The translations under genes and the position numbers were made by a program. Of a DNA stretch of 64,000 bases, positions 47,701-57,673 are shown in pieces. The stretch lies in contig JAOTRT010000010.1 in assembly GCA_030247725.1 (NCBI GenBank), forward strand, positions 1 to 64,000. The letters are read 5' to 3'. Positions within the stretch are counted from its first letter, which is position 1. Every line of letters begins with the position of its first letter. This stretch comes from Candidatus Nitricoxidireducens bremensis. Its GTDB lineage: Bacteria; Pseudomonadota; Gammaproteobacteria; Burkholderiales; Rhodocyclaceae. Under the pieces are notes generated by a model. The model ran no database searches. It worked only from the letters and a program-made list of their open reading frames with translations, and was not told where the DNA came from.

Positions 47701-50700
47701 GGCAGGGCAACTCGTTGCGGCCGGTCTGCAGGGTCCAGGCCAGGTCCGCCAGGGGCGCGTCGGGATGGGCAGCCAGCCAGGCGTCGAAGCGTTCCAGCAG
47801 GACCCGCAAGCGCTCGGGCGTCATGGCGGAGAAGACGCAGAGGGCCGACCCGGTCTCCGCTTGCGCCGGCGCCGCCGGCCCATGTTCTTCGAGGATGAGG
47901 TGGACGTTGATGCCACCCGCGCCGATGGAGGTGACGCCGGCGCGCCGCGGCAGGGCCCGGCCGGCGGCGTCGCGGCGCGCCGCCCACTCGGCCAGCTCGC
48001 GCTGCACGTAGAAGGGCGTGTCGGCGAAGGGAATGTTGGGGTTGAGGGTCTCGGCGTGCAGGGACGGGGCGAGCTTGCCGCGCTGCATCTGCAGCAGCAC
48101 CTTGACGATGCCCGGCAGGGCCGCGGCGCCGAGCAGATGGGCCACGTTGGACTTGACCGTGCCGATCGGGCAGCCCTGGCGCGCCGTCATGTGGCGGCCG
48201 TAAGCCTCCGTCAGGGCCTTGACCTCGATGGGGTCGCCCAGGGCCGTGCCGGAGCCATGGCCCTCGATGTAGCCGATGGTTTCCGGCGGCAGGCCGCTGT
48301 CCGCCAGGGCCTGCTCGATGGCGGCGGCCTGCTGGCGCGGATTGGGCACCGTGAAGCCGTTGCGCACGCCGGCGTTGCTGATGCCCGTGCCCTTGATGAC
48401 GCCGTAGATGTGGTCGCCGTCGCGCTCCGCATCCGCCAGCCGCTTCAGCACCAGGGCGCCGACGCCCTCGCCGAGGATGGTGCCGTCGGCGCCCTGGCCG
48501 TAGCCGCGGATCACCTCGGCGGTCTTGCTGGTGAAATGCTCCTGGGAGGTGGCGATCAGTTTCTGGGGATGCAGCAGCAGGCTCAAGCCGCCCGCCAGCA
48601 CCATGGGCGCCCGGCCGCTGCGCAGCATGTGCACGGCCTCGTGCACGCAGGTGGCCGCCGCCGAGCACATGGTGTCGAGGAAATAGGACGGTCCCGTGAA
48701 GCCGTAGTAGTACGAGACCATGTTCGGCACGGTGCCGGTGTAGCTACCGCTCGCCAGCGCACCGCGCTGGAGCATGTTCTGAAAACCGTAGAGGTTGTAA
48801 TCGTTGGTCATGGTGCCGACGATCACCGCCACGTTGCCGCCGTACTTGCGCTGCAGGGTCTCCCGCGAGTAGCCGGCGTCCTCGAAGGCTTCCACGCTGG
48901 TCTGCAGGAACAGCCGCACCTCAGGCGACATCAGTTCCGCTTCCGCCTGGGAGATGCGGAAGTAGCGCGGGTCGAAGCGGTCGATGCCGTCCAGGAAGGC
49001 GCCGGTCTGGACGACGGTCTTGCCCAGCACGTCGCGTTCCGGATGGACGAGGGCCTCGTGGTTCCAGCGCTCGCCGGGCACGCGCCGGAAAGCGTGCTGA
49101 CCCTGCTCCAGCATGCGCCAGAAGCTCTCCTGGTCGTCGGCACCGGCCACATGCAGGGACAGGCCGACGATGGCGATGTCGTGGGCGCCGGCATCGCCGT
49201 CCGCCGGCCCATCGGTTTCCGACGCGGGCTGCGGCGCGGGCGGGGAAGTTTCCTCCGCTGCCGAGACGGCAGCGGGCTCCGCGCCGGCCGCCGCGAACAG
49301 GGCGGCCAGGGGCGCCGCCTTCTCCGCCGTCAGGTAGCCGGCCACGCCGGCCAGGTCCACGTATTCGAAGAACAGGGTCTTGGGCAGCGGCCCCAGGTCC
49401 TCCTCCATGCGCGCCGTCATCTCGACGATGACGATGGAGTCGATGCCGTATTCCTCCAGCCGGGCCTGGGTGCGTATCTTCGCCGGCTCCATCTGGATCA
49501 GTTCGCCCAGCAGGTCCTTGAGCCAGTCCACGGTGCGGTCCAGCAGTTCCCCGTCGGCCGGCGCCGCCTGGACGAGCCGCGCCGGCGCCACGCCGTCCGG
49601 CGCTCCGGCGGCAGCCACAGCGGGTGCGGGCGTGATCTCCGGGGCGGCGCCGAAGTCCGCCAGCACCTGGCGGATGCGGCTGGCGGCGCCGTAGTGGAGG
49701 GTGACGCAGGGATGTTGCCCGTCGGCCAGGATCGCATCCAGGGCGGCGAGGGCGACCTCCGTCGGCAGCGGCATGGAACCGAAGCGCCGCTGCAGGGCCT
49801 TGAGGGACGGCCCATCCACCGACATGCCGCCGTCGGCCCACAGGGGCCAGGCGACGGCGACGGTCAGGCCGTGGCGCTCGCCGGCGGCCACCTGCCGGCT
49901 GCGGGCCGCGGCGAAGGCGTCCATGAAGGCGTTGGCCGCCGCATAGTCGGCCTGGCCCGGATTGCCGAGAGTGGCGGCGATGGACGAGCACAGCAGGAAG
50001 AAGTCCAGCGGCAGGTCACGGGTGGCGGCGTCCAGGTTGAGGACGCCGCGCACCTTGGGAGCGAACACGGTGGCCGCTTCGCCGGCGGCCTTGTTGATGA
50101 GGTAGCCGTCCCGCAGCAGGCCGGCGCCGTGGATGATGCCCTTTAGGGGACCCAGTTCGGCGCCGATCCAATCCACCAGGGCGCGGACCTGGGCCGGGTC
50201 GGCCACGTCGCAGGAACGGTAGTAAGTCTGCGGACCATCGGCATCGCCGGAGATCGCCTCGGCGGGCGCCGCCGCCCGGCCGGCGACGACGATGCGCGCC
50301 ACGCCGCGGGCCGCGAGCCAGGCGCGGAAGTGCCGCCCCAGGCCGCCCGCCCCACCCGTGACCAGGACCACGCCCGGCGCCGGGAAAGGCGCGGGCGGTA
50401 CGGTAGGCAGTTCGACCACGGCGGGCCGAAGCGCGCTGCGCTGCCCGGCCGCGTCGTAGCGGATTTCGCTGTAGCCGTCGCGGCGCGCCGCCTCGGCCTG
50501 CAGGATGGCGGCCAGTCGGGCCGGCGCCAGTGCGGCGGCCACCCGGACAACGGCGCCGGCGAGCCGGGGCTGCTCGGCGGCCATGCAGCGGAACAGGACC
50601 GCCAGGGCGCTGCCCGCCGGCTCATGGGTTTCGGCCGGCAGCAGCGCCAGCCATTGCACAGGTTCGCGCCGGCCCCGTTCCGCGGCGATACGCTCCCGCA

Positions 50701-53575
50701 GGGCCTCGAACCAGGCCAGGGCGCAGTCGCCCTCGTCCGCTGGATCGGCGGGCTCGGGCAGAAGCTCGACGGGCAGGCCGCAGGCGGCGCGCAAGGCCTC
50801 CGCCGCCGCGGCATCGAATCCCGCCAGCAGCACACGGGTCTGGATGGTAGTTTCGGCTGCGCCGGCCAGGGGCGCGGATTCCCAGCGGGGCACGGAGACC
50901 AGGGGTGCGGGGGCTTCCTCGGCGGCCATGACGCGCAGGGCCAGGTCGTGGAAGCGCAGGCGTACGCGGCCGTCCCGGTCCGCCAGGGCGATGTCGAAAC
51001 GCCGCAGGCCGCCTTCCTGGCGGCCGATGGGTTTGAGCAGGGCCCACATGGCATCGCTGCAGGCGCCCCGCACGGCCACGCGACCGCAGGAGAAGGGCAC
51101 GGCGGCACCGGCCATGGCACCCTCGGCGCTTTCCAGACCGATCCAGGCCTGGATCGCCGCGTCCAGCATCACCGGATGCAGGGCGAAGCTGTCCAGGGTG
51201 GCGCGCAGCAGGCGCGGCAGCTTGAGGTGCACCAGCAGATAGCCGTCGCCGGCGTGGAGGCCGGCCACGGCGCGGAAAGCGGGACCGTGGTGCATGCCCG
51301 TCGCCGCCAGGCGTTCGTAGAGTTGCGCCGGCGTCGGGGAGGCCGCGGTGGCCTTCCCGCGCAAGGCCGCCAGGGCGAGGACTTCCGGCTCCTCCGCCGC
51401 GGCGGCGGCGATGCTGCCCTGGGCGTTGGGGCTGGCGGGCGGCGCGGCGCCGTCGAGCTGGGCGATGTCGAAATGCAGTTCCTCCGCGGCACCCGAAACC
51501 TCCGTGCCGGCGGTGCGGCGCGCCGGCTCCAGGCGGATTTCCAGGCGGGCCGGCGCTTCGCCGGCCAGCACGGGCCGCGCCCACACCACCTGGCCGATGT
51601 CGCAGGACAAGGCGGCCTCCCCCGTGCGGCCCATGGCCAGCGCCCAGGCGGCCCGCGCCATTTCCAGGCAGACCACGCCGGGCAGCACCTGGGTTGTGCC
51701 CACATGGTGGTCGGCCCAGAAGAATTCGCTGCCGGCCAGCGGCGTCCGGTAGCGCTGCTGCCCGAGCCGGGAGAGATTGCGGTGCAGGAGCGGATGGACC
51801 ACCGGCTCCGGGTCCTTGGGGCCCAGGGCGGCGTCCATCCAGTGGCGCTCGCGGGCGAAGGGATAGGTGGGCAGGTGCAGGCGGCGGCGCGGCAATGGTG
51901 GCGTCAGCGGCGCGGGCCAGGCCACGCCCTCGCCCGCCAGCCAGCGAGCCGCCGCCTCGTCGTCTTGGGGCGCTTCCGCGGCAGGCCGGTGGAGGGCGGC
52001 GGAATCGGCGCCGGCGCGGATGAAATCGGCCAGTGCCGTCTTCAGGGCCGGCACATCGGCCACGCGCCACAGGGCCCGGGCCGCCATGGCCTCGCGGCCC
52101 TGCTGCAGCGTCCAGGCCAGGTCGGCCAGGTCGACGCCGGCGCCAGCGCCTTCCAGCCAGGCGAGGAGTCGGCGGACCATCTCCGCAAGCCGTCCCTGGT
52201 CGCGGGCCGAGAGGGGAATCCATTGGTCGCCGTCGGCCGGCGCGGCATCGGGTCCGGCCGGCGCTTCCTCGATCACCACATGGGCATTGCTGCCGCCGAA
52301 GCCGAAGGCGCTCACGCCCGCCCGCCGGGGCTGGCCCGGCCGGCGCGGCCAGGCGCTCAGCTCGCGCTGGATACGGAAGGGCGTGCCGTCAAGGCGGATC
52401 AGGGCGTTGACCTCGCCGAAGTCCACGTTGGCCGGCAGGGCCTCGTGCTCCAGGGCACCCAGCACCTTGACGATGCCCGCCACGCCGGCGGCGCCTTCCA
52501 GGTGGCCGATGTTGGTCTTTACCGAACCGATGCCGCAACTCTCCGCCACGGGCTCCCGGCCGGCGGCGGCGTAGAGGCGCCCGAAGGCCTGCTTGAGGCC
52601 GGCGATCTCGATGGGGTCGCCCAGCGGCGTGCCCGTGCCGTGGGCCTCGATGTAACCGATGCTGTCGGGCGCCACGCCCGCGGCCTCGACGACGCCGGCC
52701 ACCAGGTCCGCCTGGGCCTGGGGACTGGTGACGGTGAGGGAGTTGGTATGGCCGCCGTGGTTCACGCCGCTGCCGCGGATGACGGCATGGATGGCATCGC
52801 CGTCGGCCAGGGCCTGCTCCAGGGGCTTGAGCAGCAGCATGGCGCCGCCCTCGCCGCGCACGTAGCCGTCGGCCCGCTCGTCGAAGGCCTTGCTGGCGCC
52901 GTCCCGCGACAACATGCCGTTCTTCGAGAAGGCGACGAAATGGTTGGGCGACCAGATCAGGTTCACGCCGCCGGCCAGGGCCAGGTCGCAACTGCCGGCA
53001 CGCAGGGCCTGCACCGCCTCGTGCACCGAGGTCAGGGAGGCCGCGCAGGCGGTGTCGTTGGTGATGCTGGGGCCGCGGAAGTCGAAGAAATGGGAGACCC
53101 GGTTGGCGATGATGGAGAAGGCGATGCCCGTCGGCAGGTAGGCGTCGATCTGGGCCAGGTGCTTTTCCAGCAGCTCCGCGTAGTCCCAGTGGCAGACACC
53201 CATGAACACGCCGGTGCGGGAGCCCGCCAGGCTGCCGGCCCGATAGCCGGCATCCTCGATGGCCTGCCAGGCCAGCTCCAGGGCGAAGCGCTGCTGGGGG
53301 TCCATCCAGGCCGCTTCGCGGGGCGAGATGTTGAAGAAGGCGGCATCGAAGCAGTCCGCGTCGGCCACGAAGCCGCCCCAGATGCTGGCGGTGTTGTTGC
53401 CTTTGGCGGGGTCGCCGCGCAGGGCCGCCTTGTCCCAGCGGCGCGGCGGCACCTCGGTGATCAGCGAGCGGCCGGCCGCCAGATGCTCCCAGAACTCGGT
53501 GAGGGAATCGGCGCCGGGCAGGCGCACGCCGACGCCGACGATGGCGATGTCCCGCCTGGCGGGAGCGGCGCTCAT
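32795..53575 (-). CDS. Trans-AT PKS megasynthase A (6926 aa)
   Basis: Domains in order, with key residues: KS (Cys177, starting at residue 9); DH (His623); KR (Tyr1211); ACP (Ser1380); KS (Cys1637); degenerate DH (Tyr2102 in place of His); ACP (Ser2429); KS (Cys2679); KR (Tyr3308); ACP (Ser3449); KS (Cys3698) with a Ser-less ACP-like insert (Pro4042); C-methyltransferase ([11 protein letters not shown] near 4388); ACP (Ser4636); KS (Cys4876); degenerate crotonase domain (about 5370-5560); ECH2-type crotonase (about 5585-5815); two ACPs (Ser5880, Ser5992); KS (Cys6244); degenerate DH (Glu6697 in place of His) at the C-terminus. No AT and no loading domain are present. The ATG at 53575 lies 4 bases after the AT-ER stop. 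The FMO start overlaps its stop. It would run the first half of the assembly and pass the chain to the leading ACP of megasynthase B. Confidence 0.97.
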   Translation of the reverse strand: MSAAPARRDIAIVGVGVRLPGADSLTEFWEHLAAGRSLITEVPPRRWDKAALRGDPAKGNNTASIWGGFVADADCFDAAFFNISPREAAWMDPQQRFALELAWQAIEDAGYRAGSLAGSRTGVFMGVCHWDYAELLEKHLAQIDAYLPTGIAFSIIANRVSHFFDFRGPSITNDTACAASLTSVHEAVQALRAGSCDLALAGGVNLIWSPNHFVAFSKNGMLSRDGASKAFDERADGYVRGEGGAMLLLKPLEQALADGDAIHAVIRGSGVNHGGHTNSLTVTSPQAQADLVAGVVEAAGVAPDSIGYIEAHGTGTPLGDPIEIAGLKQAFGRLYAAAGREPVAESCGIGSVKTNIGHLEGAAGVAGIVKVLGALEHEALPANVDFGEVNALIRLDGTPFRIQRELSAWPRRPGQPRRAGVSAFGFGGSNAHVVIEEAPAGPDAAPADGDQWIPLSARDQGRLAEMVRRLLAWLEGAGAGVDLADLAWTLQQGREAMAARALWRVADVPALKTALADFIRAGADSAALHRPAAEAPQDDEAAARWLAGEGVAWPAPLTPPLPRRRLHLPTYPFARERHWMDAALGPKDPEPVVHPLLHRNLSRLGQQRYRTPLAGSEFFWADHHVGTTQVLPGVVCLEMARAAWALAMGRTGEAALSCDIGQVVWARPVLAGEAPARLEIRLEPARRTAGTEVSGAAEELHFDIAQLDGAAPPASPNAQGSIAAAAAEEPEVLALAALRGKATAASPTPAQLYERLAATGMHHGPAFRAVAGLHAGDGYLLVHLKLPRLLRATLDSFALHPVMLDAAIQAWIGLESAEGAMAGAAVPFSCGRVAVRGACSDAMWALLKPIGRQEGGLRRFDIALADRDGRVRLRFHDLALRVMAAEEAPAPLVSVPRWESAPLAGAAETTIQTRVLLAGFDAAAAEALRAACGLPVELLPEPADPADEGDCALAWFEALRERIAAERGRREPVQWLALLPAETHEPAGSALAVLFRCMAAEQPRLAGAVVRVAAALAPARLAAILQAEAARRDGYSEIRYDAAGQRSALRPAVVELPTVPPAPFPAPGVVLVTGGAGGLGRHFRAWLAARGVARIVVAGRAAAPAEAISGDADGPQTYYRSCDVADPAQVRALVDWIGAELGPLKGIIHGAGLLRDGYLINKAAGEAATVFAPKVRGVLNLDAATRDLPLDFFLLCSSIAATLGNPGQADYAAANAFMDAFAAARSRQVAAGERHGLTVAVAWPLWADGGMSVDGPSLKALQRRFGSMPLPTEVALAALDAILADGQHPCVTLHYGAASRIRQVLADFGAAPEITPAPAVAAAGAPDGVAPARLVQAAPADGELLDRTVDWLKDLLGELIQMEPAKIRTQARLEEYGIDSIVIVEMTARMEEDLGPLPKTLFFEYVDLAGVAGYLTAEKAAPLAALFAAAGAEPAAVSAAEETSPPAPQPASETDGPADGDAGAHDIAIVGLSLHVAGADDQESFWRMLEQGQHAFRRVPGERWNHEALVHPERDVLGKTVVQTGAFLDGIDRFDPRYFRISQAEAELMSPEVRLFLQTSVEAFEDAGYSRETLQRKYGGNVAVIVGTMTNDYNLYGFQNMLQRGALASGSYTGTVPNMVSYYYGFTGPSYFLDTMCSAAATCVHEAVHMLRSGRAPMVLAGGLSLLLHPQKLIATSQEHFTSKTAEVIRGYGQGADGTILGEGVGALVLKRLADAERDGDHIYGVIKGTGISNAGVRNGFTVPNPRQQAAAIEQALADSGLPPETIGYIEGHGSGTALGDPIEVKALTEAYGRHMTARQGCPIGTVKSNVAHLLGAAALPGIVKVLLQMQRGKLAPSLHAETLNPNIPFADTPFYVQRELAEWAARRDAAGRALPRRAGVTSIGAGGINVHLILEEHGPAAPAQAETGSALCVFSAMTPERLRVLLERFDAWLAAHPDAPLADLAWTLQTGRNELPCRFAVVAQDVAQLRQALSRFRADGEAGEGAVYTPTILDRDPRVDAAKVQAALAGRQLAELARWWADGALIPWEKQPGAERRRRLSLPSYPFESVRCWYASYPDAPSVVMPLGPGLKLHPFVGCNLSDRHGLRYATDIHLGELLDYVFTWKRQQQLLPVVVAEMAAAVAREAGFGTELALHGLEAARAPDWGRKAVLSAAVLDADGGPLIELSAREGEGAPAPFARVRLGDLLPAMPRADLAALTGGPLQTAAEVYRQLAESQLGFRPYLEVIETLWPQAGGGALCRLRANPPQQDHFKRDVFLPAPALGAAWQMMTLLRPESARHAVARIDSLRFDGGEVCYLLLRPAAGDAAAWDLLALTEAGGTAAALLGLRLAPPEQLAWSAPEPARATPARALAAAMPAARLDGGVAAAVAEGGASATSATDPAPAAPQDGARAAFSLGLRELAGELLKFPPADINPRSPFYDLGFDSISLTRLANEINARYGSSLTPAIFYECEHIDDLAGWLAIRHPEAAAPVDAPNAPSVPNAPSVPPAPPTPETAPATPAAPAAAGPVAGVAIVGLALRLPGSPDAESFFAHLLAGDDLVGPLPLERYSPAYRARMEAAGFPLQGGFLADIDRFDAAFFKATPHEACRMDPQQRLLLETAQQAVESAGYRPDELPAATGVFVGVSGRDYASLLQAEGVAGDAYVATGNSLAMVANRVSWQFNLHGPSEAVDTACSSSLVALMGAVDAIRQGRCSVALAAGVNLALAIEGFEGPWQAGMLSPTARCRSFAAEADGYVRGEGVVVLLLKDLAAAERDGDAILGLVAGGAVNHGGHAGSLTAPSARAQADLVAAAMAGVDPRSIGYIETHGTGTPLGDPVEINGLRLAYDRLAGEEREKGGLRIGLGSVKSNVGHLEAAAGLAGVAKVLLALAARELPPTLHCANINPYVELAGSPFHLVRSRQPWPEATDGQGRPLPRRAGVSSFGFGGSNAHVILEAHEGPAVRRRPALPRRTFADTRYWVPSGSAAPAAGGEGPSAAEAASAPVLLAPVWRDEPLATAAAPLPRRLILSCEFDLGAGVPDAIPVPPLSGDAGQRYGTLAEALLLALQQVLRQGGDGPLLVQLLVPRDAARGLHAGLGALLDSAGAEVPRLLGQVVEVPADLSAAEALAVLEREARQGGHRRVRYRDGRRFVRTWQDLPAGAAFSWRPGGVYLISGGLGALGRHVARDILARASGAHLVLLGQSPLDEVRRARLAELATVASGDATLRYEQIDIGDPGQQPAVAALVRDCIAQYGALHGVIHCAGIHRDSALIRKTSAQLQAVLAPKARGALALLAACRGLSLDGFVLFSSLAGAVGNAGQADYAAANGFLAALAEWEGAPLLAIDWPLWREGGMRVDPAGEQAFFDRMGQRPLDTRDGLAALGRCLAAGQREVAVVAGEGARIRAFFRESAQLPRPGGAVQPATGLPARRAVAERLTGLLAEISGLAAGAIEADAPLENYGIDSLMINRLNQALGERFGRLSKTLFFECRTLVQVADHLLAKHPDACAAWAGPGAATAAPLMPPAAPPPASPAAAGDEPIAVIGMSGRYPGAADLDGFWANLAAGRETIDEIPAERWPLDGFYEADPDRAVAAGRSYARRGGFIEGFADFDPLFFRISPREAAAMDPQERLFLMEAWSACEDAGYPRARLARQHGGRVGVFAGVTKTGFAHHTPWQTEGGGRVRPVTCFASIANRVSFCLDLHGPSLPIDTMCSASLTAVHEACEHLRRGECEVALAGGVNLYLHPDNYIELSAARMLSPDGHCRSFGAGGKGFVPGEGVGCLVLKPLSRALADGDRVHGVILGSAINHGGNTAGYTVPNPHAQAAVVREALRRAGVDGGAIGYIEAHGTGTELGDPIEFTGLCQAFGAGLAAGACALGSVKSSIGHLEAAAGIAGLTKVLLQMRHRQLVPTLHAEPANPNLDLAASPFRLQTRLASWEPPSGRGRLLAGVSSFGAGGANAHVVVAAPEPAEQPAADATPGIQAVVLSARDPERLREYAERLLAFLTAGAAQPTAAAGIPEQPSPIDTLRRLLADILSVEPGDIDPAEPFDSYGIEPVHRHALRRGLEQALAVSPAPAEVESWNTLNEAAAALAGAMPAAPAASVDLADLAWTLQIGREAMEQRLAILAASPEELAASLKAWLAAPAGQEPAKVLRGSVEGRKGALGLLADEPDMQGLLARWLAQGDLRRVLGLWVNGLEVDWRLLPRPRPPRIVSAPTYPFARQRFWLPARLDDGRRALAEVLAASPSGREALLAEQEELEGQLARLIGAVAAEWPPVPESGYWPAWRGALDPLQKSALAGRRSAASAAEAWAAWDTYRVRVAAAGGPLAQIDLVGTVVRALPDILAGRRPATEVMFPAGRMDLVEPVYKQNAVANRFNAALAAAAAAFVAGRAAGAGPTLRILEIGAGTGGTTGPVLQALAPWSAAIAEYRYTDVSRAFLIHAERTFRAQAPWLQTALFDVEQPLAGQALMPGRYDLVIAANVLHATRRMDATLATVRDLLAPGGLLLVNETSRATLFTHLTFGLLEGWWRFADPERRIPGTPSLSAASWRQLAEETGLAWIGASAEAEMALGQQVWAAARPGDAVPLPAPQLPVGAPVAAPVQRRSSGEVADTGGVQGLIVEALAATLNLAPSAIDPALSFADYGLDSILGAEFVHRLRQHPGLRLAQTDLFDYPTVIQLAGFLEGQGIALAPAPAAAACERPGGDETASRIAAAARPAAPAMEREPIAIVGYSGRFAGSPDPEALWRHLRDGDDLVRPVTRFDLAPFYRDAAPGSWCNRGSFIDDVDRFDARFFNISGLEATYMDPQQRLFLEEAWRTLEHAGHAGADMEGSRCGVFVGAAHGDYQELFRRQPPGQAFWGNTCSLIPARIAYYLNLKGPAVAVDTACSSSLVAIHLACHSLWAGESEMALAGGVFVQASPRFYRYANQANMLSPSGRCAAFGADADGIVPGEAVAAVLLRPLSQALADGDSIHGLIVASGINQDGATNGITAPSALSQEQLIREVYARHGIDPARIGLVEAHGTGTPLGDPIEHAALTRAYRGWTDAIGYCALGSIKSNLGHATTAAGIAGVLKVLLALKHGQIPPTLHATPPNPGLSLADSPFYLNDRPADWPARPGQPRLAAVSSFGFGGTNAHAVIEEGPAAAPSALARPAWLFVLSARSAAQLQAQASRLAEHLGAEPAQAAGDIAYTLAVGRRHGLHRLALVAADRTALAAGLAAWLAGRPGPAVAGLVGDGPPPSLPAMPDAAGADGAAWRQSLDALALAYLGGQDAAPALQFGAERGCRVPLPTTVFEGKSYWIGETSAAAPEVPAAEPPPEDFLPAAPVPRTVSSLPLRLAPPAACVVGPAAPRTSPPAPVRLAPLTAPAVSAEPSTPRLRRLPDAAGVRHLELIGPWDGVLANELVAELDAIAADESVHAVCLTGDGQGAAAIADLSSPLACPVPVVAALAAGDVAALVLAAHCDFLVLDEGGRYGLTAHLPAQAAALLQRRFGAAGLGRLQAGEGAVTGSALAAGALVVPAGTTETRALELARQIAAAPRLALVELKRHMRGGPQAPDELPPPALGSDLLATGPADAAEQAAWGPGRRLELASPVMELTLFADGVALLSMGEREHKNCFTPAFMAGMEEAFARLAHERDCKVLVLTGHDAYFACGGTREGLESLQRGDTRFTDQRIYTLPLDFPLPVIAAMQGHAIGAGWSLGLFCDLALFAAESVYHSNYLGFGFTPGAGATLAFPRRLGDDLGREVLFSAREYKGRELAARFASLPVFPAAEVLPRALAVAHRLVAGSREALESAKAAAAAPLRERIEDVLARELAMHEKTFIGNPLVKARIASRFAQEAAAPAAAASATAASRGSLRRTLVESLAEELMMDAGDIRDADGFLALGLDSILAVTWIRKLNALLGIELPATCIYAHPSVGALLDEVARLRPAASVAASAADVAPSLAPPPVAVPAAPSFADSVAQPGGSLRRTLVESLAEELMMDAGEIRDADGFLALGLDSILAVTWIRKLNARLGIELPATCIYAHPTVGALLAEVARLLPAAPAAVPAPLPAPVPAPAPVPTSAAPSPPVTAAARRISAGAGPQDAIAIIGAAGRFPKAADLEAFWANLRAGVDGIVEVPASRWDIAEYFDPDPQAPGKSYSKWLGAIDDIDLFDAAFFNITAREAELMDPQQRLFLQYAWHALEDAAIDPSTLAGCRCGIFVGSGDSGYGDRVGETNAYSLIGKAGSILAARIAYLLDLRGAAIAIDTACSTSLVAIAAACDSLVLGTSDLALAGGACVLLGPQMYVDTCKVGMLSPDGHCHSFDQRANGFVPGEGVGVVLLKRLADAERDGDPIRAVIRGWGVNQDGRTNGITAPNPVAQGELLREVYRRFDIVPASIGLVEAHGTGTPLGDPIEIEGLRAGFGEVAPGTAVALGSVKSNIGHLLASAGVAGALKAMLAVERGELPPSIHFERANEHLALAGSPFRIQTQLAPWQAGGRRRAAVSAFGFSGTNAHLVLEDYPAPSAGPAPGGELLCVLSARSRSQLAAQAAVLAVHVEARPALDLADLCWTLQVGRQAFECRAAFVFAARDELLARLRALAAGETPRGVHLGGERAGEAETWFAGDADARALLDKWLAAGELERVAKLWAQGAALDWRRLPGAAARRRLHLPGYAFARERHWVKAAAPMPTLAAPALLIRGAAGDRRFVVPLRGDEAWLSRESDGACLRLPGGFLAELARAAGALATGRPVGLGRLVWGPPLQAGDLPAELVVQFDEDGEGWRYRIAGAGAAGELLQVGELLPADDACDWPAPPALPADAADGLLALRHARPGARGIASLLCGAEVWRAGWSCPPGDPQPACALLDAIGQLAAGRDDAAGLAGPRFPLALEALRSRGAAPREGWIWLWTGAAGITALVTDTADRPCVWLEGLVNAGLDALPFLHIDPEETS
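32798..35353 (-). other. Module M6 (first half): KS-DH*, split from its ACP
   Basis: KS Cys6244 (DTACSTS) is intact. After the linker, the last ~250 residues align without gaps to the N-half of the DH domains in this protein pair, but the catalytic His is Glu6697 ([13 protein letters not shown]) and the conserved YGPxF segment is absent, although ALLDAIGQ resembles the LLDA-x-x-Q motif. The domain is probably non-catalytic and may serve docking. The matching ACP is residues 84-165 of megasynthase B (30984-31229), with the FMO gene between. Confidence 0.78.
35487..35704. repeat. Direct repeat copy 1 (encodes second tandem ACP)
   Basis: This 218-base stretch matches 35823-36040 at all but about eight positions, with an offset of 336 bases. 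It encodes the ACP with Ser5992. Conservation extends to third codon positions, so the copies arose by recent duplication or are kept alike by gene conversion. Confidence 0.9.
35823..36040. repeat. Direct repeat copy 2 (encodes first tandem ACP)
   Basis: This is the partner of 35487-35704 and encodes the ACP with Ser5880. Outside these limits the flanks (Ala/Pro linkers) diverge at once, so the duplicated unit is essentially the ACP fold itself, from [10 protein letters not shown] to the end of helix IV. Confidence 0.9.
39536..43003 (-). other. Module M4: KS-[dead ACP insert]-cMT-ACP
   Basis: KS Cys3698 (DTMCSAS) is intact. The post-KS linker is interrupted between LLAFLTA and [11 protein letters not shown] by about 100 residues shaped like an ACP ([12 protein letters not shown], then [13 protein letters not shown]) whose Ser is Pro4042. 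A C-methyltransferase with [11 protein letters not shown] and the usual PKS cMT surroundings follows, then ACP Ser4636. An alpha-methyl group is expected. Confidence 0.82.
43106..46063 (-). other. Module M3: KS-KR-ACP
   Basis: KS Cys2679 (DTACSSS) is intact with HGTGT and NVGHLE. The KR has SGGLGALG and Tyr3308 in QADYAAAN; its loop GIHRDSA keeps the second LDD Asp (B-type). ACP Ser3449 lies in NYGIDSLM. The expected output is a beta-hydroxyl. Confidence 0.86.
46166..49213 (-). other. Module M2: KS-DH*-ACP with inactive DH
   Basis: KS Cys1637 (DTMCSAA) has HGSGT and NVAHLLG, slightly divergent but with both His residues. The following ~270 residues start like a DH ([17 protein letters not shown]) but the catalytic site reads [16 protein letters not shown], with Tyr2102 for His, and the C-half Asp motif reads PALGAAWQ. 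Neither catalytic residue remains. ACP Ser2429 follows. Confidence 0.75.
49286..53575 (-). other. Module M1: N-terminal KS-DH-KR-ACP
   Basis: The protein begins almost directly with a KS (NDTACAAS, Cys177) that has both histidines and no preceding loading domain. The DH has His623 in [13 protein letters not shown] and an Asp in [10 protein letters not shown]. The KR has TGGAGGLG and Tyr1211, with GLLRDGY at the LDD site (B-type). ACP Ser1380 follows. The starter unit must be delivered in trans. Confidence 0.86.
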
Positions 53576-53579
53576 GAGC

Positions 53580-56021
53580 CTAGTTCCCCCCGCTCCGCAT
53601 CAAGGCGAAGCGGCGCTCCAGCAGGGCGGCGGTGGCCGTCATCAGCCGCTCCGCCAGGGCGTCCACATGGCGGGCGCGCCAGGAGGCCAGTTCCGTCCCC
53701 GCCACCCACTGGTTGAAGGCCCCCAGGGCCGGCCCGCAGTGGATCTGGAAGTCCAGCTTGTGGTCGGCGTCCCCGGCCATGGCCCAGCGGGTGGTATCGC
53801 TGAAGTAGCGCTTGAAGACGAGGGCCATGCGCTGCTTCGGGTTGCGCGCGGCCCGCTCCAGGTCGGCCGGCGCGGCCTCGGCCTGCACTTCGGCGAGCAC
53901 CGCCTCCAGGCCGCGCTGGAAGTAGCGCTCCTCGATCTGCTGGCGCGTCTTGGCGTCCAGGGATTCGAGGGATTCGAACTGGCGGTACAGGGCCAGCAGC
54001 TTGTTGGCCCGGGCCGGGAAGAACACGCCCTTCTTCAACACCTGCACGCGGGAGCCCATCTCGAACATGTCGCCCGCGGGTGCGTAGTCGGTGTCGTAAA
54101 CCTGCATGTCCTGCAGCATGTCCTTCGCCAGGTCGCTGGTGCCGGCCTCGACGGTGCATTGGTTGATGGAACCGGTGAGGATGAAGTCCGCGCCCATGAC
54201 GAAGGCGGCGGCGGCGGCTTCGGGCGTGCCGATGCCGCCGGCGGCGCCGATGTGGAGCGGATGGTCGGGGAAGCGGTGCTGCATCTCGTCGCGCAGGGCC
54301 AGGCCGGCGGGGATCAGGGCGAAGGGCATGCGCTGATCCGTGTGGCCGGCCGAGTCCGCCTCCAGGCAGAGAGCGTCGGCCATGGGCACGGCAGCCAGCA
54401 TGGCCGCCTCGTCCGCGCTCAGGGCGCCGCTAGCCAGGAGCTTGTCCACCAGCCGCGAGGGCGCCGGGGCGAAGAACTGGGCTCCCACGTCGGGCCGCGA
54501 CACCTTGGCGATGATGCGGTTGCGTACCTGCAGCCGGCCGTCCGCGTCCCGCAGCAGGCCCTTGGCCCGGTAGCGCACGAGGGCCGGCGTCACCTCCATG
54601 AAGGCGGAGGCCTCGATGGTGCGCACGCCGTGGATCAGCAGCAGGTCGACGAGCTGGTCCTCCCGTTCCGGCCGATGGGTGTGGGCGATGAAGTTCACGC
54701 CGTAGGGCGCGTCGCGGGGAATGCTTTCCTGGATGCGCACGATGCCGTTCTCGATTTCGTCGAGCTTGAGGCCGCCGGTGCCGAAGAAGCCCATGAGCCC
54801 GGCGCGGGCCAGGGCCACCACCAGCTCCACCGAGGAGATGCCCCGGTACATGCCGCCGGCCAGATAGGCGTACTTGAGCCGGAACTTGTCGCGGAAGGCG
54901 GCGGAACCCAGGCCGGCCGCGGTGAAGGCCGGTGCGGCGCCCGGCGGTGTGCTGTCGGATTCCGCGCCGGCACCCGCAGACGCGGCGGCCGCCACGGCTT
55001 CGCCCGCCTCCTGCGCCGGTGCGATTGCTTCGGCTGATGCGGCAGACGGCCCCGGTACGGCAGCTTCCTGCGCCGCCAGGATGGCCTCGTCAGCCGCGGC
55101 GGTGCGGGCGGCAGCCTCCCGCGCCGCATCCTCCTCGGCCGCCAGCACGGCGGGATCGAGGGGCCCGGCCTCGGCCTTGGTGCGCATGACCATGGATTTG
55201 ACGACGCTGACGCCTTCCGGCCCCACTTCCTCGAAGTCGCCGATCTCCAGGCCCTTGGCCAGCAGGTAGCGCAGGCTCTCGGCCCAGCGCACCGGCGCGG
55301 TGATCTGTTCCACCATGCGCTCCCGCAGGCAGGCCGGATCGTGGGGCCGGGCCGTGACGTTGGAGATCACCGGGATCGTCGGCGCGGCGAAGTCGAGGTC
55401 GGCGACGAAGGCGCGGAACTCCGCCTGGGCGTCGGCCATGAAGGGCGTATGGAAGGCGCCGCTGACCTGCAGCATCTTGAAATAGGTGGCCCCGGCGGCC
55501 ATGAACAGGGGCTCGGCGGCGGCCACGGCTTCGCGCCGGCCGGAGATGACGATCTGGCGCGGCGTGTTGAAGTTGGCGGCATAGACGTCGGCGATGCCGT
55601 GCTCGGCGATCACGGCCTGGATCTGCGCCTCGTCGAGGCCCAGGACAGCGGCCATGCCGCCGCCGCGGGCCGCGGCCATGAGGGCGCCACGCTTTTGCAC
55701 CAGGCGCAGGCCGGTGGCGAAATCCACGACGCCGGCGGCGAACAGGGCCACGTATTCGCCGACGCTGTGGCCGAGCAGGTAGTCGGGCGCGGAGGCGTTG
55801 GCGGCCCGTTGCAGGTAGGCCAGGCTGTTGACCGCGTAAAGGGCCGGCTGGGTGAATTCGGTCTGGGTCAGGCGCTCCAGCGGCCCTTCCTGGCACAGTT
55901 GCGCGATCGAATAGCCGAGGATGGCGTCGGCCTCGGCCACCTGGGCCGGAAAGGCCGCGAAGAGCGCGCTGCCCATGCCGATGCGTTGGGCGCCCTGGCC
56001 CGCGAACATGACTGCCTTCAT
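53580..56021 (-). CDS. Trans-acting malonyl acyltransferase fused to a PfaD-type enoylreductase
   Basis: The 813-aa bifunctional protein has an N-terminal acyltransferase (residues 1-290: MFAGQGAQ, Ser86 in GHSVGEY, His191 in GAFHTPFM), an Ala-rich linker (about 295-375), and a C-terminal FMN-dependent TIM-barrel enoylreductase of the PfaD/2-nitropropane dioxygenase type (MGFFGTGGL, GVNFIAH, GAAGGIGTPEAA, GADFILTGSINQ). In trans-AT systems such as those of PksE, the AT loads malonyl onto all ACPs and the ER reduces selected enoyl intermediates. It is the only AT in the locus and no in-cis ER exists. The ATG at 56021 overlaps the ABC gene stop as ATGA, with GGAGG upstream. Megasynthase A begins 4 bases after its stop. 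Confidence 0.95.
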   Translation of the reverse strand: MKAVMFAGQGAQRIGMGSALFAAFPAQVAEADAILGYSIAQLCQEGPLERLTQTEFTQPALYAVNSLAYLQRAANASAPDYLLGHSVGEYVALFAAGVVDFATGLRLVQKRGALMAAARGGGMAAVLGLDEAQIQAVIAEHGIADVYAANFNTPRQIVISGRREAVAAAEPLFMAAGATYFKMLQVSGAFHTPFMADAQAEFRAFVADLDFAAPTIPVISNVTARPHDPACLRERMVEQITAPVRWAESLRYLLAKGLEIGDFEEVGPEGVSVVKSMVMRTKAEAGPLDPAVLAAEEDAAREAAARTAAADEAILAAQEAAVPGPSAASAEAIAPAQEAGEAVAAAASAGAGAESDSTPPGAAPAFTAAGLGSAAFRDKFRLKYAYLAGGMYRGISSVELVVALARAGLMGFFGTGGLKLDEIENGIVRIQESIPRDAPYGVNFIAHTHRPEREDQLVDLLLIHGVRTIEASAFMEVTPALVRYRAKGLLRDADGRLQVRNRIIAKVSRPDVGAQFFAPAPSRLVDKLLASGALSADEAAMLAAVPMADALCLEADSAGHTDQRMPFALIPAGLALRDEMQHRFPDHPLHIGAAGGIGTPEAAAAAFVMGADFILTGSINQCTVEAGTSDLAKDMLQDMQVYDTDYAPAGDMFEMGSRVQVLKKGVFFPARANKLLALYRQFESLESLDAKTRQQIEERYFQRGLEAVLAEVQAEAAPADLERAARNPKQRMALVFKRYFSDTTRWAMAGDADHKLDFQIHCGPALGAFNQWVAGTELASWRARHVDALAERLMTATAALLERRFALMRSGGN

Positions 56022-57673
56022 GGCTTCGCCTCCAGTTCCTTGCCGGTCTTTTCCCATTCCACCGTGCCGAGGTCGAGCTTGATGACCCGGTCCGCCACAT
56101 GCCAGTAGCGGTCGTCGTGGGTCACGGCGATCACCGTCTTACCCCGGGCCTGCAGGTCCGGCAGGATGCGGGTGTAGAAATGCTCGCGGAAATGGACGTC
56201 CTGCTCGGCCGACCATTCGTCGAAGATGTAGATGGGCCGGTCCTCCAGCAGGGCGGCGATGAGGGCGAGGCGCTTGCGCTGGCCGGTGGACAGGTGGAGG
56301 TCGGAGAAGCGGCCGTCCCGGAAGCGCAGCTTGCCGGCCAGGCCCATCTCCTCGATGAGCCGGTTGACCCGCTCCGGGTCCGTGTCCTCCATGCCGTAGA
56401 GCCGGTCGAAGAGGTGGAAGTCGGCGAAGATCGCCGAGAACAGTTCGCGGAAGCCGGCGATCTGGGCCGCGTCCAGGGTCCGGCCATCCACTTCGATCTC
56501 GCCGCCGTCGCGGGGATACAGACCGGTCATCAGGCGCAGTGCCGTCGACTTGCCGCTGCCGTTGCCGCCGACGATGAAGATCAGCTCGCCGCGGCGGACT
56601 TCCATATCGAGCGGGCCCACGCTGAATTCGGCCCCGCCCGACTTGCCGCGGTAACTGAAGACGAGGCCCCGATAACCGATGCGCGTGAAGTCGCGGAAGG
56701 CTGCCGCCTCGCGGCGGGCCGTCTGCGGGTCGACGCCGGGAGCGGCATCGAGCCGCCGCAGCACGTCCATGACCGCACTCAGGCCGACCTCGGCGCGCAG
56801 GAACATGGGCGACTGCGCAACGATGCGCGTCAGCGGGCCGATGCAGAACAGCAGGGTCGGCACGAGCTGGAAGACGATGGTGTCGTGTCCGCTGATGTAG
56901 ATGGGAAACACGAAACCGACGACGCCCAGCATGAAATAGATGACGATTCCGCTCAGCAGCACCAGCGCGGCCCAGTGCTCGCCGGAGCGGGTCATCAGGC
57001 CCTGGCCGATCCGCGACAACTGGCCGTAGGCGGCGAACACGGCGTCGTTGCGCCGGGTGTTGAGCCGCATCTCCTTGGCGCCGTCGATGATGTCGCCGAC
57101 GGCGTCCACCATGCGGGCCTGGCAGCGGCCCAGTTCGGCGAGCGTGTCGCGGAAGTTCGCGTTGATGCGGAGATAGCCGAGGATGCCCAGCCCCATGGCC
57201 AGCACGAACACCAGCAGGGCTGGCACGGAGAGATAGCCCAGGTAGAGCAGGGAGACGGCCATCAGCACCGCCTGCTGGAAGCTTTCCATCAGCAGCGGGA
57301 AGGTGACCGACAGGTGGTTGGTCTCCTGCGAGACCATGTTGTACAGGTCGCCCCGCCCCAGCGCATCCATGGTCGGCAATTCGGTACGCCGCAATTTGCC
57401 CGCGACCTCGACGCGCAAGCCGCGCAGCAGTCCTTCGATGGTGCGATTGGACATCAGCAGGGAGATCCGGTCGCAGAGGTAGTAGAGGACAAAGGCCGCC
57501 ACGAACGCCAGCCAGAACCAGAGGCCGGGGCGGTCGCCCTCCGCCACCAGCTCGGCCACCAGGTTGACGATAACGACCAGCAGCGCGTTGGCGAAGCCGG
57601 CGATGACCGTCAGCACCAGCATGCGCCGCAGGTCCCGCCGTTCGGCGCGCCGGATGAAGTCGAGCAGGATCAT
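56018..57673 (-). CDS. SyrD/PvdE-like ABC exporter, half-transporter 2
   Basis: The 551-aa protein joins an N-terminal membrane domain of about six helices (residues 1-300) to a C-terminal nucleotide-binding domain with Walker A GGNGSGKST, an ABC signature LSTGQRKR, Walker B IYIFDEW and switch His in VTHDDRYW. This architecture is typical of cyclic-peptide/siderophore exporters related to SyrD and PvdE. It starts at ATG 57673, overlapping the first ABC gene by 4 bases (ATGA), and overlaps the AT-ER gene the same way. The two half-transporters probably form a heterodimer that exports the PKS-NRPS product across the inner membrane. Confidence 0.93.
   Translation of the reverse strand: MILLDFIRRAERRDLRRMLVLTVIAGFANALLVVIVNLVAELVAEGDRPGLWFWLAFVAAFVLYYLCDRISLLMSNRTIEGLLRGLRVEVAGKLRRTELPTMDALGRGDLYNMVSQETNHLSVTFPLLMESFQQAVLMAVSLLYLGYLSVPALLVFVLAMGLGILGYLRINANFRDTLAELGRCQARMVDAVGDIIDGAKEMRLNTRRNDAVFAAYGQLSRIGQGLMTRSGEHWAALVLLSGIVIYFMLGVVGFVFPIYISGHDTIVFQLVPTLLFCIGPLTRIVAQSPMFLRAEVGLSAVMDVLRRLDAAPGVDPQTARREAAAFRDFTRIGYRGLVFSYRGKSGGAEFSVGPLDMEVRRGELIFIVGGNGSGKSTALRLMTGLYPRDGGEIEVDGRTLDAAQIAGFRELFSAIFADFHLFDRLYGMEDTDPERVNRLIEEMGLAGKLRFRDGRFSDLHLSTGQRKRLALIAALLEDRPIYIFDEWSAEQDVHFREHFYTRILPDLQARGKTVIAVTHDDRYWHVADRVIKLDLGTVEWEKTGKELEAKP

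Noticed and set aside
11604..53575. Integrated AT domains in the modules
   Set aside because: No GHSxGE motif occurs inside either megasynthase. The YPFxRxRYW-like segments after each KS are the ordinary linker remnants of trans-AT modules.
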